Assembly: GCF_018919395.1 (NCBI RefSeq)
Contig: NZ_JAHLME010000003.1
Coordinates: forward strand, 682,001-746,000
Source: Geomonas azotofigens
Lineage (GTDB): Bacteria > Desulfobacterota > Desulfuromonadia > Geobacterales > Geobacteraceae
DNA: 64,000 nucleotides
Reading direction: 5' to 3'
The translations under genes were made by a program, and so were the position numbers. Positions 1 to 9,383 of the stretch are shown here, piece by piece (the stretch's first letter is position 1; every line of letters starts with the position of its first letter). The notes below the pieces were generated by a model, which had not been told where the DNA came from, did not search any database, and worked only from the letters and a program-made list of their open reading frames with translations.

Positions 1-672
1 CTGCTCTATCTTCTGGCGCAGGTTGCGGATGGTGACCCGCAGCACGTTTTGCTGCTCCACGTGGGCCGCCCCCCAGATCTGCTTGAGGATCTGACTGTGG
101 GTGAGTACGCGGCCGGCGTGCGTAACGAGCAGGCGCAAAAGCTCGTACTCGGTCGGAGTAAGTAACACCTCGTTGCCCGCGAGCCGCACCCGGCGTAGCG
201 GCAGATCGACCTCCAGATCGTCGCAGCGGTACACCGGTTCGGGCGCCTGCTGCAGGCTCCTTCTGAGCGAAACGCGGATGCGGGCCTGCAGTTCGGCGAT
301 GCTGAAGGGCTTGATAAGGTAATCGTCCGCCCCCGCGTCGAGGGCGCCCACCTTGTCGTCGTCGCTGTCACGCACCGAAAGGACTATGATGGGGACTTGG
401 GACCACTCGCGGATCCTCTTGATCACCTCCACTCCATCCAGGTCGGGCAGACCCAGGTCCTGCAGAATGATGTCGGGTCGGACCGCAGCGGCGGCTGCAA
501 GGGCCGCGTGACCGTTCTCCGCCTCGAAGAGTGTGAACTCGCTGCCGGGTAGTGCGGCGCGCAGAAAACGCCGCACCGACACCTCGTCGTCCACCATGAG
601 CACACGCGGCAGGTTCTCTCCTTTTCTTTCCTGCGCCGCTACAGCATCGTCTGTCCTGGTCGCACTACGCAC
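1..672 (-). CDS. kdpE: KdpE response regulator, C-terminus cut by window edge
   Basis: This is an OmpR/PhoB-type response regulator that should activate the kdp operon when phosphorylated by KdpD. The frame is open from a GTG at 672-670 to base 1, so the end of the gene lies outside the window. The receiver domain starts near residue 20 with VLMVDDE and carries the phospho-acceptor Asp in LQDLGLPDLDG; the winged-helix DNA-binding domain continues to base 1 (VLRVTIRNLRQKIEQ). The GTG start overlaps the end of kdpD by 8 bases, which implies translational coupling. The start codon is the only in-frame candidate close to the kdpD stop; an ATG inside VLM is too far into the receiver fold to be the start. 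Confidence 0.9.
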   Translation of the reverse strand, partial: MRSATRTDDAVAAQERKGENLPRVLMVDDEVSVRRFLRAALPGSEFTLFEAENGHAALAAAAAVRPDIILQDLGLPDLDGVEVIKRIREWSQVPIIVLSVRDSDDDKVGALDAGADDYLIKPFSIAELQARIRVSLRRSLQQAPEPVYRCDDLEVDLPLRRVRLAGNEVLLTPTEYELLRLLVTHAGRVLTHSQILKQIWGAAHVEQQNVLRVTIRNLRQKIEQ

Positions 673-3355
673 CTTGTTCTCCTTCACTCGTCGTTTCTAC
701 TGGTAGCTCGATGGTCACTTTCAAGCCGCCGCCGTTGCGGTTTTCCGCACGGATCTCACCGCCATGCGCCTCCACGATCCCCTTGCAGATGGAAAGCCCC
801 AATCCTGTGCCTCCCGCCCCCTCCGGAACCGGGACACGGTAGAACTTGTCGAAGATCCTGGCCAAATCCTCCTGCGGGACGCCTGGCCCTCGGTCCGCGA
901 CCTCCAGGGCCACCCTGCCGTCCGTAGTGCTCGCCGTCAGCTCTATGGTCCGGTCACGCGGCGCGTACTTCAGGGCGTTGTCGATCAGGTTTACCAGCAC
1001 CTGGGTCATCAGGACCATGTCGATGCTCACCAGGGGGAGGTCCGGCTGCACCCGGATCTCCAGCCTGGTCTTGGCAAGCTGCGGTTCCATGGCTGCCAGT
1101 GCGCACCCCAGCAGATCCTGCAGATCCGATGGAATCCGCTTCAGCTTCAGCGCACCTGCCTCCAGCCTGGTCATGTCGAGGAGGTTGGCGACAAACCGGT
1201 TCAAGCGTGCGGCCTCTTCCCAGGCCGCATCGAGAAGGTCCTGTCTGGCGGGCTCATCGAGTACCGTGGTTCGGTCGCGGAGTGCGCCGAGCGCACCGGT
1301 GATGGTGACCAGCGGGGTGCGCAGGTCGTGCGAAATCGAGTTCAAGAGGGCTCGTTCCAGACTCTCGCGCGCTTGAAGAACCTGGGCCTGCTCTGCCTGC
1401 TTGACCAGGAGCACCCTTTCTATGGCAAACGACATCTGGGTGGCGAAGGCATGCAACAGGCGTCTGGTCAGGGGCGAGGCGTAGTCTGACTCTGCCTTGA
1501 GCCGGAGACCCAGGACACCGAGCACGTCTCCCGAGGTCTGCAGCGGCAGATACAGAAGTTTCGATGAAACCAGCGTATCGGTGCCCCGTCCGGCCGGGGA
1601 GCTGTTTCTGAAGGACCAGTCCGCCACCGCGTGCTCCTTGGTCTCCAGGACCAGCCCGGTGCTGGCCGCCCGAAGTGCCAGCCGCTCTCCTTCCGGCATC
1701 AGGACCGCCACCTCGCCGCCGATGCTGTGCTCGATGTTTTTCATGGTGGCGGCCACGATGCCGCTCAGATCGGAAGCCACCGCCAGGTCGCGGCTTAAGT
1801 AGTAGAGACTCGCGGTCTGCTCTTCGCGCTCCCTGATCGACTCGGCCCTCTCCCGTGCCTGAGAGACCAGGGTGCTGATGACGACGCCGACGGTGAACAG
1901 TGCGATGAACGTGATCACGTATTCCGTGTCGGCAACGGCGAAGGTCAGGTACGGCGGCACGAAGAAGAAATCGAAGGCGAGCACGCTGAAAAAGGCGGTG
2001 AGCACCGCGGGACGGCGCCCGAGCTTGGTGGCGGCAAGCACGAGCCCCAGGAGGTAGATCATCATGAGGTTGGTGGGGGCCAGCAAGGCCCGCAGCACCT
2101 GGCAGAGCAGGGTGATGGCCGTGACCAGCACCATCCCCTTCAGGTATCCTCCCCACGGAACAGGTTTCTTGGGAGTGACCGCCGCCGGTTTGGCCTTTTC
2201 CGCGGCAACGTCGATGCTGACGACGTAGATGTCGATGGGGCCGGAGAGCCTGATGAGCTCGTCCACCAGGGGCTGGCGCAAGAACTCGCGCCAGCGCGGC
2301 TTGGTCGGTTTCCCCACCACCACCTTGGTCACGTTGTTTTGCAGCGCGAATTGAATCAGGGCCTGGGCCACCGAGGTGGACGTCAGCGTCGCCACGTCCG
2401 CGCCGAGGCTCTCCGCCAGGCGCAGGTCGCGCCAGACCCGCTCCCGGTTCTCGCGGGCATGTCTGCTCAACCCCGGAGTCTCGATGTACACGGTGTGCCA
2501 GCGGGCCTTCATTTCGTCGGCGAGCCGCCTGGTGGTACGGATCAGCTTCTCGCTGTAGGGACTACCGCTCACGCATACCAGCAGTTTTTCCGCCGCCGGC
2601 CAGGGGCCGGTGATGGAGCGAGCCTCCATGTAGGCGCGCATCTGGTCGTCGACACGGGAGGCCGCGCGCCGCAGGGACAACTCGCGCAGGGCCATCAGGT
2701 TACCCGGCTTGAAGAACTTCTCCGTGGCGAGTATCGCCTTTTCCGGGATGTACACCTTCCCTTCGCGCAGCCGTTCCAGAAGGTCTTCCGGCGGTATGTC
2801 CACCAGCCTTATTTCCACGGCCAGGTCGAGCAGCTTGTCCGGGACCGTCTCGCGCACGATGACTCCAGTGATCTGGGCCACCACGTCGTTCAGGCTCTCG
2901 AAGTGCTGGATGTTGACCGTCGAATAGACGTCGATGCCGGCGCAAATGAGCTCCTCGACATCCTGCCAGCGCTTTTCGTGGCGCGAACCGGGGGCGTTGG
3001 TGTGGGCCAGTTCGTCCACCAGCGCGATCTGCGGCTTGCGGGCAAGCACCGCGTCGATGTCCATCTCCGGGAGCTGCACCCCCTGGTACTCGATCTGCTG
3101 TTTGGCGACGATCTCGAGCCCTTCCAGGAGCAGATCGGTCTCGCTCCTGCCGTGTGATTCCACATAGGCCGCGACCACGTCACGCCCCTCGCGCTTTCGC
3201 ACGTGGGCGGCTTCCAGCATGGCATAGGTCTTCCCCACGCCCGGCGCGTAGCCCAGGAAGATCTTCAGCTTTCCGCGCCCGCTTTGCGCCTCTTCCTCAG
3301 CCTGGGCCACCTTGAGGAGCGTTTCCGGCGACGGTCTGGTCTCGTCGTCTCGCAT
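665..3355 (-). CDS. kdpD: KdpD osmosensitive potassium sensor histidine kinase
   Basis: This is the membrane sensor kinase of the Kdp system, 896 residues, the normal size for KdpD. From the N-terminus it has the KdpD domain with a Walker A motif (GYAPGVGKT, about residues 35-43), a USP-like domain (about 250-370), four membrane helices (about 400-500, DUF4118), a GAF-like region, the HisKA box SISHDLRTPL near residue 670, and an HATPase domain with N, G1 and G2 boxes (LIDNALKYA, DRGPGVP, GTGLGLSI). It sits between kdpC and kdpE on the same strand, 2 bases after kdpC and overlapping kdpE. Known KdpD proteins respond to low K+ or turgor and phosphorylate KdpE. Confidence 0.97.
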   Translation of the reverse strand: MRDDETRPSPETLLKVAQAEEEAQSGRGKLKIFLGYAPGVGKTYAMLEAAHVRKREGRDVVAAYVESHGRSETDLLLEGLEIVAKQQIEYQGVQLPEMDIDAVLARKPQIALVDELAHTNAPGSRHEKRWQDVEELICAGIDVYSTVNIQHFESLNDVVAQITGVIVRETVPDKLLDLAVEIRLVDIPPEDLLERLREGKVYIPEKAILATEKFFKPGNLMALRELSLRRAASRVDDQMRAYMEARSITGPWPAAEKLLVCVSGSPYSEKLIRTTRRLADEMKARWHTVYIETPGLSRHARENRERVWRDLRLAESLGADVATLTSTSVAQALIQFALQNNVTKVVVGKPTKPRWREFLRQPLVDELIRLSGPIDIYVVSIDVAAEKAKPAAVTPKKPVPWGGYLKGMVLVTAITLLCQVLRALLAPTNLMMIYLLGLVLAATKLGRRPAVLTAFFSVLAFDFFFVPPYLTFAVADTEYVITFIALFTVGVVISTLVSQARERAESIREREEQTASLYYLSRDLAVASDLSGIVAATMKNIEHSIGGEVAVLMPEGERLALRAASTGLVLETKEHAVADWSFRNSSPAGRGTDTLVSSKLLYLPLQTSGDVLGVLGLRLKAESDYASPLTRRLLHAFATQMSFAIERVLLVKQAEQAQVLQARESLERALLNSISHDLRTPLVTITGALGALRDRTTVLDEPARQDLLDAAWEEAARLNRFVANLLDMTRLEAGALKLKRIPSDLQDLLGCALAAMEPQLAKTRLEIRVQPDLPLVSIDMVLMTQVLVNLIDNALKYAPRDRTIELTASTTDGRVALEVADRGPGVPQEDLARIFDKFYRVPVPEGAGGTGLGLSICKGIVEAHGGEIRAENRNGGGLKVTIELPVETTSEGEQGA

Positions 3356-3357
3356 GA

Positions 3358-3930
3358 TTACCTGCTCTCTTGTTTATCCAGTGCCAGGTTCAACTCCAGC
3401 ACGTTAACCCGCGGCTCGCCCAGGAAACCGAGCTGGCGGTCCTTCGTGCAGTCGGCAAGAAGCTTTTCCACCTGATGCTCCGCCATGCCGCGCGCCTTGG
3501 CGACCCTTGCCACCTGAACCTCGGCCGCATCGGGAGTCAGGTCCGGGTCGAGGCCGCTGCCCGAGGCCTGCACCAGCCCCGACGGAATGTTACCCAAGGC
3601 ACCGGCATCGTGCTGCGCCTTGACTCGATCGGAAACCGTCTTCAGGTAGTCCGGGTTGGTGGGGCCAGAGTTGGAGCCGCCCGATGCCATCGGGTTGTAG
3701 CCGAAATCCGCCGTGGCTGAGGGGCGGGGCCAGAAATACTTGGCATCTGAAAAGGGCTGGCCGATCAGGGGGGAGCCGATCTCCCGGTGGTTCTTGTCCG
3801 TAGTGATGCTTCCCTGCGCTTGACTTGGGAAGAGCGCATAGGCAATGCCGGTCACAAGGCCCGGGTAGATACCGCCGCAGATGACGGTGAACAGTAGAAA
3901 CATCAGTAATGCCGGTCGTAGTTCTTTCAT
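3358..3930 (-). CDS. kdpC: KdpC subunit of the K+-transporting ATPase
   Basis: This is the small single-span subunit that stabilises the KdpAB complex and helps couple ATP binding to transport. The protein starts MKELRPALLMFLLF and has one N-terminal membrane helix followed by a periplasmic domain with the family motifs IGQPF, YFWPRPSA and ASGSGLDPDLTP. I chose the ATG at 3930 because it gives the usual 190 residues and has a GAGG-type ribosome site 10 bases upstream. A longer in-frame start at 3981 would add 17 polar residues in front of the membrane helix and overlap kdpB. The C-terminal LDKQESR ends 2 bases before kdpD. Confidence 0.95.
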   Translation of the reverse strand: MKELRPALLMFLLFTVICGGIYPGLVTGIAYALFPSQAQGSITTDKNHREIGSPLIGQPFSDAKYFWPRPSATADFGYNPMASGGSNSGPTNPDYLKTVSDRVKAQHDAGALGNIPSGLVQASGSGLDPDLTPDAAEVQVARVAKARGMAEHQVEKLLADCTKDRQLGFLGEPRVNVLELNLALDKQESR

Positions 3931-3973
3931 AGAGGTATCCTCGGTATGTCCTACTCTATCTGAGTCGGTCGCT

Positions 3974-6043
3974 TCACGCAAACAGTGACACAGCCATATC
4001 GATGGCCTTGATGCCGATAAACGGCGCTATAATTCCGCCTAGACCGTAGATGAGCAGGTTGTGGATCAATAGTTTCTCGGCAGGCATGGGGCGAAACTTG
4101 GTTCCTTTGAGCGCCAACGGCACCAGGATCGGTATGATGAGCGCGTTGAAGATCACCGCCGAGAGGATGGCGCTGAAGGGACTGGACAGGCGCATCACGT
4201 TCAGCACGTTCAGCTGAGGGTAGATCGATAGCATCATGGCCGGAATGATGGCGAAGTACTTGGCCACGTCGTTGGAGATGCTGAAGGTGGTCAGGTTCCC
4301 CCTGGTCATCAGGATCTGCTTGCCCACCTCGACGATGTCCAGGAGTTTGGTCGGGTTCGAGTCGAGATCGATGATGTTGGCCGCCTCGCGCGCCGGTTGA
4401 GTGCCTGTGTTCATGGCGACCGCCACGTCCGCCTGGGCCAGCGCCGGGGCGTCGTTGGTGCCGTCGCCGGTCATGGCCACCATGAAACCTTGCTCCTGGT
4501 GCTCCTTGATCAGGCGCAGCTTGTCTTCGGGCTTTGCTTGGGCCAGGAAATCGTCCACCTGCGCTTCGGCAGCTATGGCCGCGGCGGTGAGCGGGTTGTC
4601 ACCGGTGATCATCACCGTCTTGATGCCCATGCTGCGCAGCTGCTGGAAGCGCTCCTGGATCCCTCCCTTGATGATGTCCTTAAGGTTGATCACGCCCAGT
4701 ATCTCCGCGTCGCTGCAGACCACGAGCGGCGTTGCCCCGGCCCGGGCGATCCGGTCCACCACGTCCGCCAGGTTGGACGGAATGGAGGCGGCGCCCATGC
4801 TTTTGACGAAGGAGATGGCGGAGTCCGAGGCACCCTTGCGGTATTTCCTGCCGAAGGTGTCTACACCCGACAGGCGCGTTTCGGCGCTGAAAGCGATGGT
4901 ATGGGCGTCGGTGGGGAGCGACGCCAGGTCCAGGTCGTACTTCTTCCTGGCCAGAGCGACGATGCTCCTTCCCTCCGGGGTCTCGTCGGTAAGCGACGCG
5001 ATCAGCGCCGCCTCGGCCAGTTCCTTCTCGGTGTGCCCGGCCACCGGCACGAACTCCACTGCCTCGCGGTTGCCCAGGGTGATGGTGCCGGTCTTGTCGA
5101 GCAGGAGCACGTTGACGTCGCCTGCCGCCTCTATGGCGCGGCCGGAGAGGGCGATCACGTTTTTCTGGAACAGGCGATCCATGCCGGCGATGCCGATGGC
5201 CGGCAGCAGCGCGGCGATGGTGGTCGGCGCCAGGCAGACGAAGAGTGCGACCAGCACGGTGAGCGAAACCGGCGTTCCCTGTCCAGCCGCCCGCACCGAG
5301 TAGAGGGAGAGGGGGCTTATGTTGGCGCAGACCAGCAGGAACACCAGGGTGAGCGCGATGAGCAGCACCTCCAGGGCGATCTCGTTGGGCGTCTTCCTCC
5401 GCTTGGCACCCTCGATGAGGGAGATCATGCGGTCCAGGAAGGTTTCGCCGGGGTTCGCGGTGATCCTCACGATGATCGAGTTGGCGATCACCTCGGTGCC
5501 GCCGGTGACCGCACTCCGGTCGCCGCCAGACTCCCTCACCACCGGGGCCGATTCGCCGGTGACCGCAGCCTCGTTGACCAGCGCCGCACCGGCTACCACG
5601 TCGCCGTCCCCGGCGATCATCTCGTGGGCCTCGACCAGGATGTAGTCGTCCTTTCTGAGCGATTGTGCCGGGACCGTCTCGAAGGGGGCGCCGAATTCAG
5701 GCTTTTTCAGCCGTTTTGCCGTCACCTCGGTGCGGCTTTTCCTGAGGGAAGCGGCGCGCGCCTTGCCGCGCCCCTCAGCCAGCGCTTCGGCGAAGGTGGC
5801 GAAGATCACGGTAAGCCAGAGCCAGATGGAAACGAGCCCCGTGAACCAGGCCGGTTCCTTGTTGGCGCCGGTGAGCGACATGACGAAGGTGACCAGGGTG
5901 ATGACGCTTGCGATCTCGACGCAGAACATCACCGGGTTGCGCCAAAGTCCCCTCGGGTCCAGTTTCTTTATCGATTCCACGAGGGCGGGCTTCAGGATGC
6001 GGAGATCGAACATTGATATTGGTTCGGGTGCGTGTTTGGACAT
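3974..6043 (-). CDS. kdpB: KdpB, catalytic P-type ATPase subunit
   Basis: This is the ATP-hydrolysing subunit of the high-affinity K+ pump, 689 residues, normal for KdpB. It shows the phosphorylation motif DKTGTIT, the actuator-domain TGES (VTGESAPV), the hinge motif [10 protein letters not shown], and the KdpB-specific shortened membrane region. Seven or so hydrophobic spans are visible, including the C-terminal group after residue 560. It starts one base after kdpA and is followed 43 bases later by kdpC. Function follows directly from family membership and operon context. Confidence 0.98.
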   Translation of the reverse strand: MSKHAPEPISMFDLRILKPALVESIKKLDPRGLWRNPVMFCVEIASVITLVTFVMSLTGANKEPAWFTGLVSIWLWLTVIFATFAEALAEGRGKARAASLRKSRTEVTAKRLKKPEFGAPFETVPAQSLRKDDYILVEAHEMIAGDGDVVAGAALVNEAAVTGESAPVVRESGGDRSAVTGGTEVIANSIIVRITANPGETFLDRMISLIEGAKRRKTPNEIALEVLLIALTLVFLLVCANISPLSLYSVRAAGQGTPVSLTVLVALFVCLAPTTIAALLPAIGIAGMDRLFQKNVIALSGRAIEAAGDVNVLLLDKTGTITLGNREAVEFVPVAGHTEKELAEAALIASLTDETPEGRSIVALARKKYDLDLASLPTDAHTIAFSAETRLSGVDTFGRKYRKGASDSAISFVKSMGAASIPSNLADVVDRIARAGATPLVVCSDAEILGVINLKDIIKGGIQERFQQLRSMGIKTVMITGDNPLTAAAIAAEAQVDDFLAQAKPEDKLRLIKEHQEQGFMVAMTGDGTNDAPALAQADVAVAMNTGTQPAREAANIIDLDSNPTKLLDIVEVGKQILMTRGNLTTFSISNDVAKYFAIIPAMMLSIYPQLNVLNVMRLSSPFSAILSAVIFNALIIPILVPLALKGTKFRPMPAEKLLIHNLLIYGLGGIIAPFIGIKAIDMAVSLFA

Positions 6044-6044
6044 G

Positions 6045-7829
6045 TTACTTACCTCCCAGCATGATCAGGTGTTCGACGATCGGTCCCAGCGAGAGTGCCG
6101 GGAAGAAGGTGAGCGCACCGACGATGAGTATCACCAGCGTCAGCCAGAGCGCGAAGGGGATCTTGTCGGTGGGGAGGGTGCCCAGGCTCGGTGGGACGTA
6201 TTTCTTCCCGGCCAGAGAACCGGCCATGGCCAGCGACGCCACGATTGGGGCGAAGCGCCCGAGGAACATGGCGATCGCCCCGGAGAGGTTGTAGAAGACG
6301 GTGTTGCCGTTCAGCCCCGCGAAGGCGCTGCCGTTGTTGTTGGACATGGAGGCGAACGCGTACAGCACCTCGGAGAGCCCGTGCGCGCCGGGGTTGGCCA
6401 TAGAGGAGACCGACGACGGCAGCAGCAGGGCAAGCCCCGAGAAGATCAGCACCAGCACGCCGGAGGTGAGCACGGTGATGATGGACATCCACATCTCGCG
6501 CACCTCGATCTTTTTCCCCAGCAACTCCGGCGTTCGCCCGATCATCAGCCCCGCGATGAAGACCGCGATCACCACGAAGGCGATCATGGTGTAGAGTCCG
6601 GTGCCCACGCCTCCGAAGACCACCTCCGAAAGGAGGATCAAGGACAGTGGAACCATCCCTCCCAGGGGCGTCATGGAATCGTGCATGGCGTTGACCGCGC
6701 CGCAGGAGGTGCCGGTGGTTGCCGCCGCGAACAGCGAGGTGCCGATTACGCCGAATCGTGTCTCTTTCCCTTCCATGTTGACGCCGTGCACGCCGAGCTT
6801 GGCCACCAAAGGATTGCCGCTCGTTTCGGCACAGTAGAGGACGACCGTCGCGGTAACCAGGATCGCCAGCATCACCGCCAGCAGCGCCCACCCCTGGCGG
6901 GTGTTCCCCGCCATCACCCCGAAGGTGTAGGTGAGGCTACCGCTGATGAGGAGGATCAGGAAGACCTCCACGATGTTGGAGAGCGGGGTAGGGTTCTCGT
7001 AAGGGTGCGCCGAGTTGGCGTTGAAGAAACCGCCGCCGTTGGTGCCCAGTTCCTTGATCGCCTCCTGGGAAGCAACCGGTCCCATCGGAATGGTCACTTC
7101 TTTCACCGTGACCGTTTCGGTCACCGCGTTCCCCTTGGCGTCCTTCAGCGCCTTCCCTTTCGCATCCAGCTTCGGCTTGTCGTAGCTGGTCGCCTGGACC
7201 AGCGGCACCGTCTTATAGCCGCTGAAGTTCTGGATCACCCCTTGGGACACCAGGAATACCGCGAAGACCAGCGAGATGGGAAGCAGGATGTAGAGGGTGC
7301 ACCTGGCGAGGTCGACGTAGAAATTGCCGATCTCCGAGAGCCTGCGCCGGACGAAGCCGCGAATGGTGGCGATGGCGACCACGATGCCGGTAGCGGCGGA
7401 GAGGAAGTTGTGTACTGCAAAGCCGGCCATCTGGGTGAAGTAGCTCGCCGTAGACTCGCCGCCGTAGTTCTGCCAGTTGGTGTTGGTCATGAAGCTGACC
7501 GCCGTGTTGAGCGCCAAGGGCCACGAGAAAGCCGGCAACTTCTGTGGGTTCAGAGGCAGGATTCCCTGGAGCAGCAGGATCGCGAGCAGGGCGACCCCGC
7601 AGATGATGTTGAAAAGGATCAGTGCCCACGCGTACCGCTGCCACTGCATCTCCTCATCCTTGTCCACGCCGCAGATGCGGTAGAGGAAGTTCTCGCAGGG
7701 GATCAGGACCGGAGAGAGGAACGTGCGGTCACCCTGGAAGACCTTGGCTAGGTAGCTCCCCAGCGGCTTTATTGCCAGCAGCAGGAGTACGAAAAAAAGG
7801 GTGGTCTGCAGCCATTCGTACATGTTCAT
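6045..7829 (-). CDS. kdpA: KdpA, potassium-channel-like subunit of the K+ ATPase
   Basis: This is the K+-binding membrane subunit related to potassium channels, 594 residues with about ten hydrophobic spans. The selectivity-filter-like segments are recognisable (for example [38 protein letters not shown] and [12 protein letters not shown]). It is the first structural gene of the operon on the minus strand. No kdpF-like micro-ORF could be recognised between this gene and the exported protein gene upstream, where only 20 bases are free. The short [10 protein letters not shown]-terminus is typical of the family. Confidence 0.98.
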   Translation of the reverse strand: MNMYEWLQTTLFFVLLLLAIKPLGSYLAKVFQGDRTFLSPVLIPCENFLYRICGVDKDEEMQWQRYAWALILFNIICGVALLAILLLQGILPLNPQKLPAFSWPLALNTAVSFMTNTNWQNYGGESTASYFTQMAGFAVHNFLSAATGIVVAIATIRGFVRRRLSEIGNFYVDLARCTLYILLPISLVFAVFLVSQGVIQNFSGYKTVPLVQATSYDKPKLDAKGKALKDAKGNAVTETVTVKEVTIPMGPVASQEAIKELGTNGGGFFNANSAHPYENPTPLSNIVEVFLILLISGSLTYTFGVMAGNTRQGWALLAVMLAILVTATVVLYCAETSGNPLVAKLGVHGVNMEGKETRFGVIGTSLFAAATTGTSCGAVNAMHDSMTPLGGMVPLSLILLSEVVFGGVGTGLYTMIAFVVIAVFIAGLMIGRTPELLGKKIEVREMWMSIITVLTSGVLVLIFSGLALLLPSSVSSMANPGAHGLSEVLYAFASMSNNNGSAFAGLNGNTVFYNLSGAIAMFLGRFAPIVASLAMAGSLAGKKYVPPSLGTLPTDKIPFALWLTLVILIVGALTFFPALSLGPIVEHLIMLGGK

Positions 7830-7849
7830 GGTGTTCTCCCTGCGATTTT

Positions 7850-8233
7850 TTACTTCTGCTTGAGACGAGTGGTAATGATACAGGCCGTTGAGCCTTTCAC
7901 CGCGAGGCTTCCCGGCTTTGCAAACCCCTCGATGACGTGCCCCTCGAAATAATAGTCACCGATCGTGCCGATTACCTTGACCTTCCCGGTCTGCTTGCCC
8001 ACCGTCCACAAGTCCGGAGGATACTCGTGGTAAACCGTCAGGATATCGCCCACCTTGATGGCGTTATGCACATCATGCGTCCCGCTGTGGAACATGTGCA
8101 CCTTGGCCCCGGCCGACATCACTTCATCCTCTTTCAGGTAGACAGGTTCCTGAACGGAAGGGGGGTATGAAACAGCATACAGGGGAGAAGCCAAGAATAC
8201 CGGCAACGTTAACAGTAGCAGCAACTTTTTCAT
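7850..8233 (-). CDS. Small exported protein upstream of kdpA, function unknown
   Basis: The 127-residue protein begins with a clear Sec signal peptide ([20 protein letters not shown], probable cleavage after LYA) and then has no membrane segment. The mature part is about 107 residues, rich in beta-strand-like sequence, with one Cys near the C-terminus; I recognise no domain. It is 20 bases upstream of kdpA on the same strand and therefore probably the first gene of the kdp transcript. This suggests a periplasmic role linked to potassium or osmotic stress, but nothing in the sequence proves it. Confidence 0.75.
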   Translation of the reverse strand: MKKLLLLLTLPVFLASPLYAVSYPPSVQEPVYLKEDEVMSAGAKVHMFHSGTHDVHNAIKVGDILTVYHEYPPDLWTVGKQTGKVKVIGTIGDYYFEGHVIEGFAKPGSLAVKGSTACIITTRLKQK

Positions 8234-9241
8234 TTCACACTCCGTCGAAGTCAGACAATGTCACGGATGGTTCCCTCTTTACTCCTGATTCCGGGCAGTA
8301 AAGACAGATCTTCATGGTGGTCTCAAGGTGGTTCGGTTTACATCTGGATATTATCCTATCGCTGAACATCTAAAGAGGGTGTTAAAATGCCCCGCAAAGG
8401 CATTAAAAAGTTGTGAAGGGCAGTTGGTCGCTAGCTCTTTGAGATAGAGGTGGCCTTCACTGCTTGTGCAAAGATCGGCTTTTACTACGTTTCCACTGCG
8501 GTTGTGGATAAAGACCTTAGGCCTGTGGATAGTTGACGTGAATGTGGCGTGTTTTTAACTATTTTAGCGTTTTGCATAACTATTCAACAGCAAGCCTAAC
8601 GTGTTGTAATTACGTTGAAACATTTGTCGCGTAGATCCGCAGTGGTCCCTTGTGGCTGTTGATGGTGTAACATGGGCAAGAACCGTTGATAAATGCCGAA
8701 CTCTGTACGTTTATGCACCCGCGGGCAGGGTGGCAAAAGAGGTGGATAGTTCGGTCCCGGACTTCGAGCCCCCATTCGAGTAGTAGTGCGTGGGCTCTTT
8801 ATGTGATAACGCCAGAGCGTCACCAATAAGCGGTCACAGGTTCAACTCAGTGCCGCTCCCCCCCCAACCAATCCCCCCTTTTCACAGAAAGATCCCTTAG
8901 ACCACAGCAGTCCCTCTGTCACCTTTCTCTACTTTCTCCGCTAACGTCGTTTGTTCACTCTCTTCACACATGTGTCTTTTTCTTCCCAGGTTGTTGCCTG
9001 CACCTCGCCTGCACCGAACTCCTTGAACGACGTTTGTAGGCAACCTGTGTCGGGGTGCCGCGAGTGGTCATGAAGAAGGGGCGGGGAGGGGCTGCTGGAG
9101 TGGTGGCACCAACGTTGTTTGGTGGTCATTTTGGAAAAGGCAGGACTTATTTCTTAATGAGAACGTGGTCTTGGGCGTGGCGTGTTATGGGCGCCAGGCG
9201 CAGGGTCTGGCAATTTTTTATGAATAAAACAATTTTTTATA
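8234..9241. other. About 1 kb without a convincing gene
   Basis: Short open frames here have no recognisable domain, no good ribosome site and odd composition, so none is called. The right half of the kdp side (8270-8300) contains an inverted repeat that on the minus strand reads TCTTTACT...AGTAAAGA (8-bp stem around 13 bases) and lies in the kdp leader. At 8386-8405 a short hairpin (AATGCC / GGCATT) is visible on the plus strand. Base composition is more AT-rich than in the flanking genes. The kdp promoter must lie here, reading left. Confidence 0.5.
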
Positions 9242-9283
9242 TTGACACAAAAAACGGGTTCATATATTTTTACCGAAAAGTAT
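9242..9283 (+). promoter_or_regulatory. Sigma70-type promoter with overlapping palindromic operator
   Basis: TTGACA lies at 9242-9247 and a TATATT/TATTTT -10 element at 9263-9270 (spacing 15 or 17). A 20-base inverted repeat, ATANTTTT-N4-AAAANTAT, covers 9264-9283 and so overlaps the -10 and likely start site. The core TTTTACCGAAAAGT recurs, nearly unchanged, at the promoters at 41101 and 57244. This should drive the molybdoenzyme operon beginning at 9384. An operator over the -10 element would fit repression. Confidence 0.7.
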
Positions 9284-9383
9284 AACTATTGAGTATATTT
9301 CTTGCCGGGAAACGCGGTTCCGGCCTTGGCGGTTTTGGTGTCGGTACCGGCACTGTCGTGAAAAACTTTGAGGAGGTAGCCAG

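Noticed and set aside
7830-7849. kdpF micro-gene before kdpA
   Set aside because: Only 20 bases are free between kdpA and the upstream exported-protein gene, which is too little for the usual KdpF peptide.
8231-8380. Possible c-di-AMP riboswitch in the kdp leader
   Set aside because: The minus strand has a GGAATC segment, an 8-bp hairpin and GGGAACC, which recalls parts of the ydaO motif. The later conserved parts of that motif could not be found, so it is not annotated. A covariance-model search would decide.
8596-9129. Two short minus-strand open frames (76 and 62 codons)
   Set aside because: There is no ribosome site, domain or coding-type codon use. They are most likely chance frames in the intergenic region.
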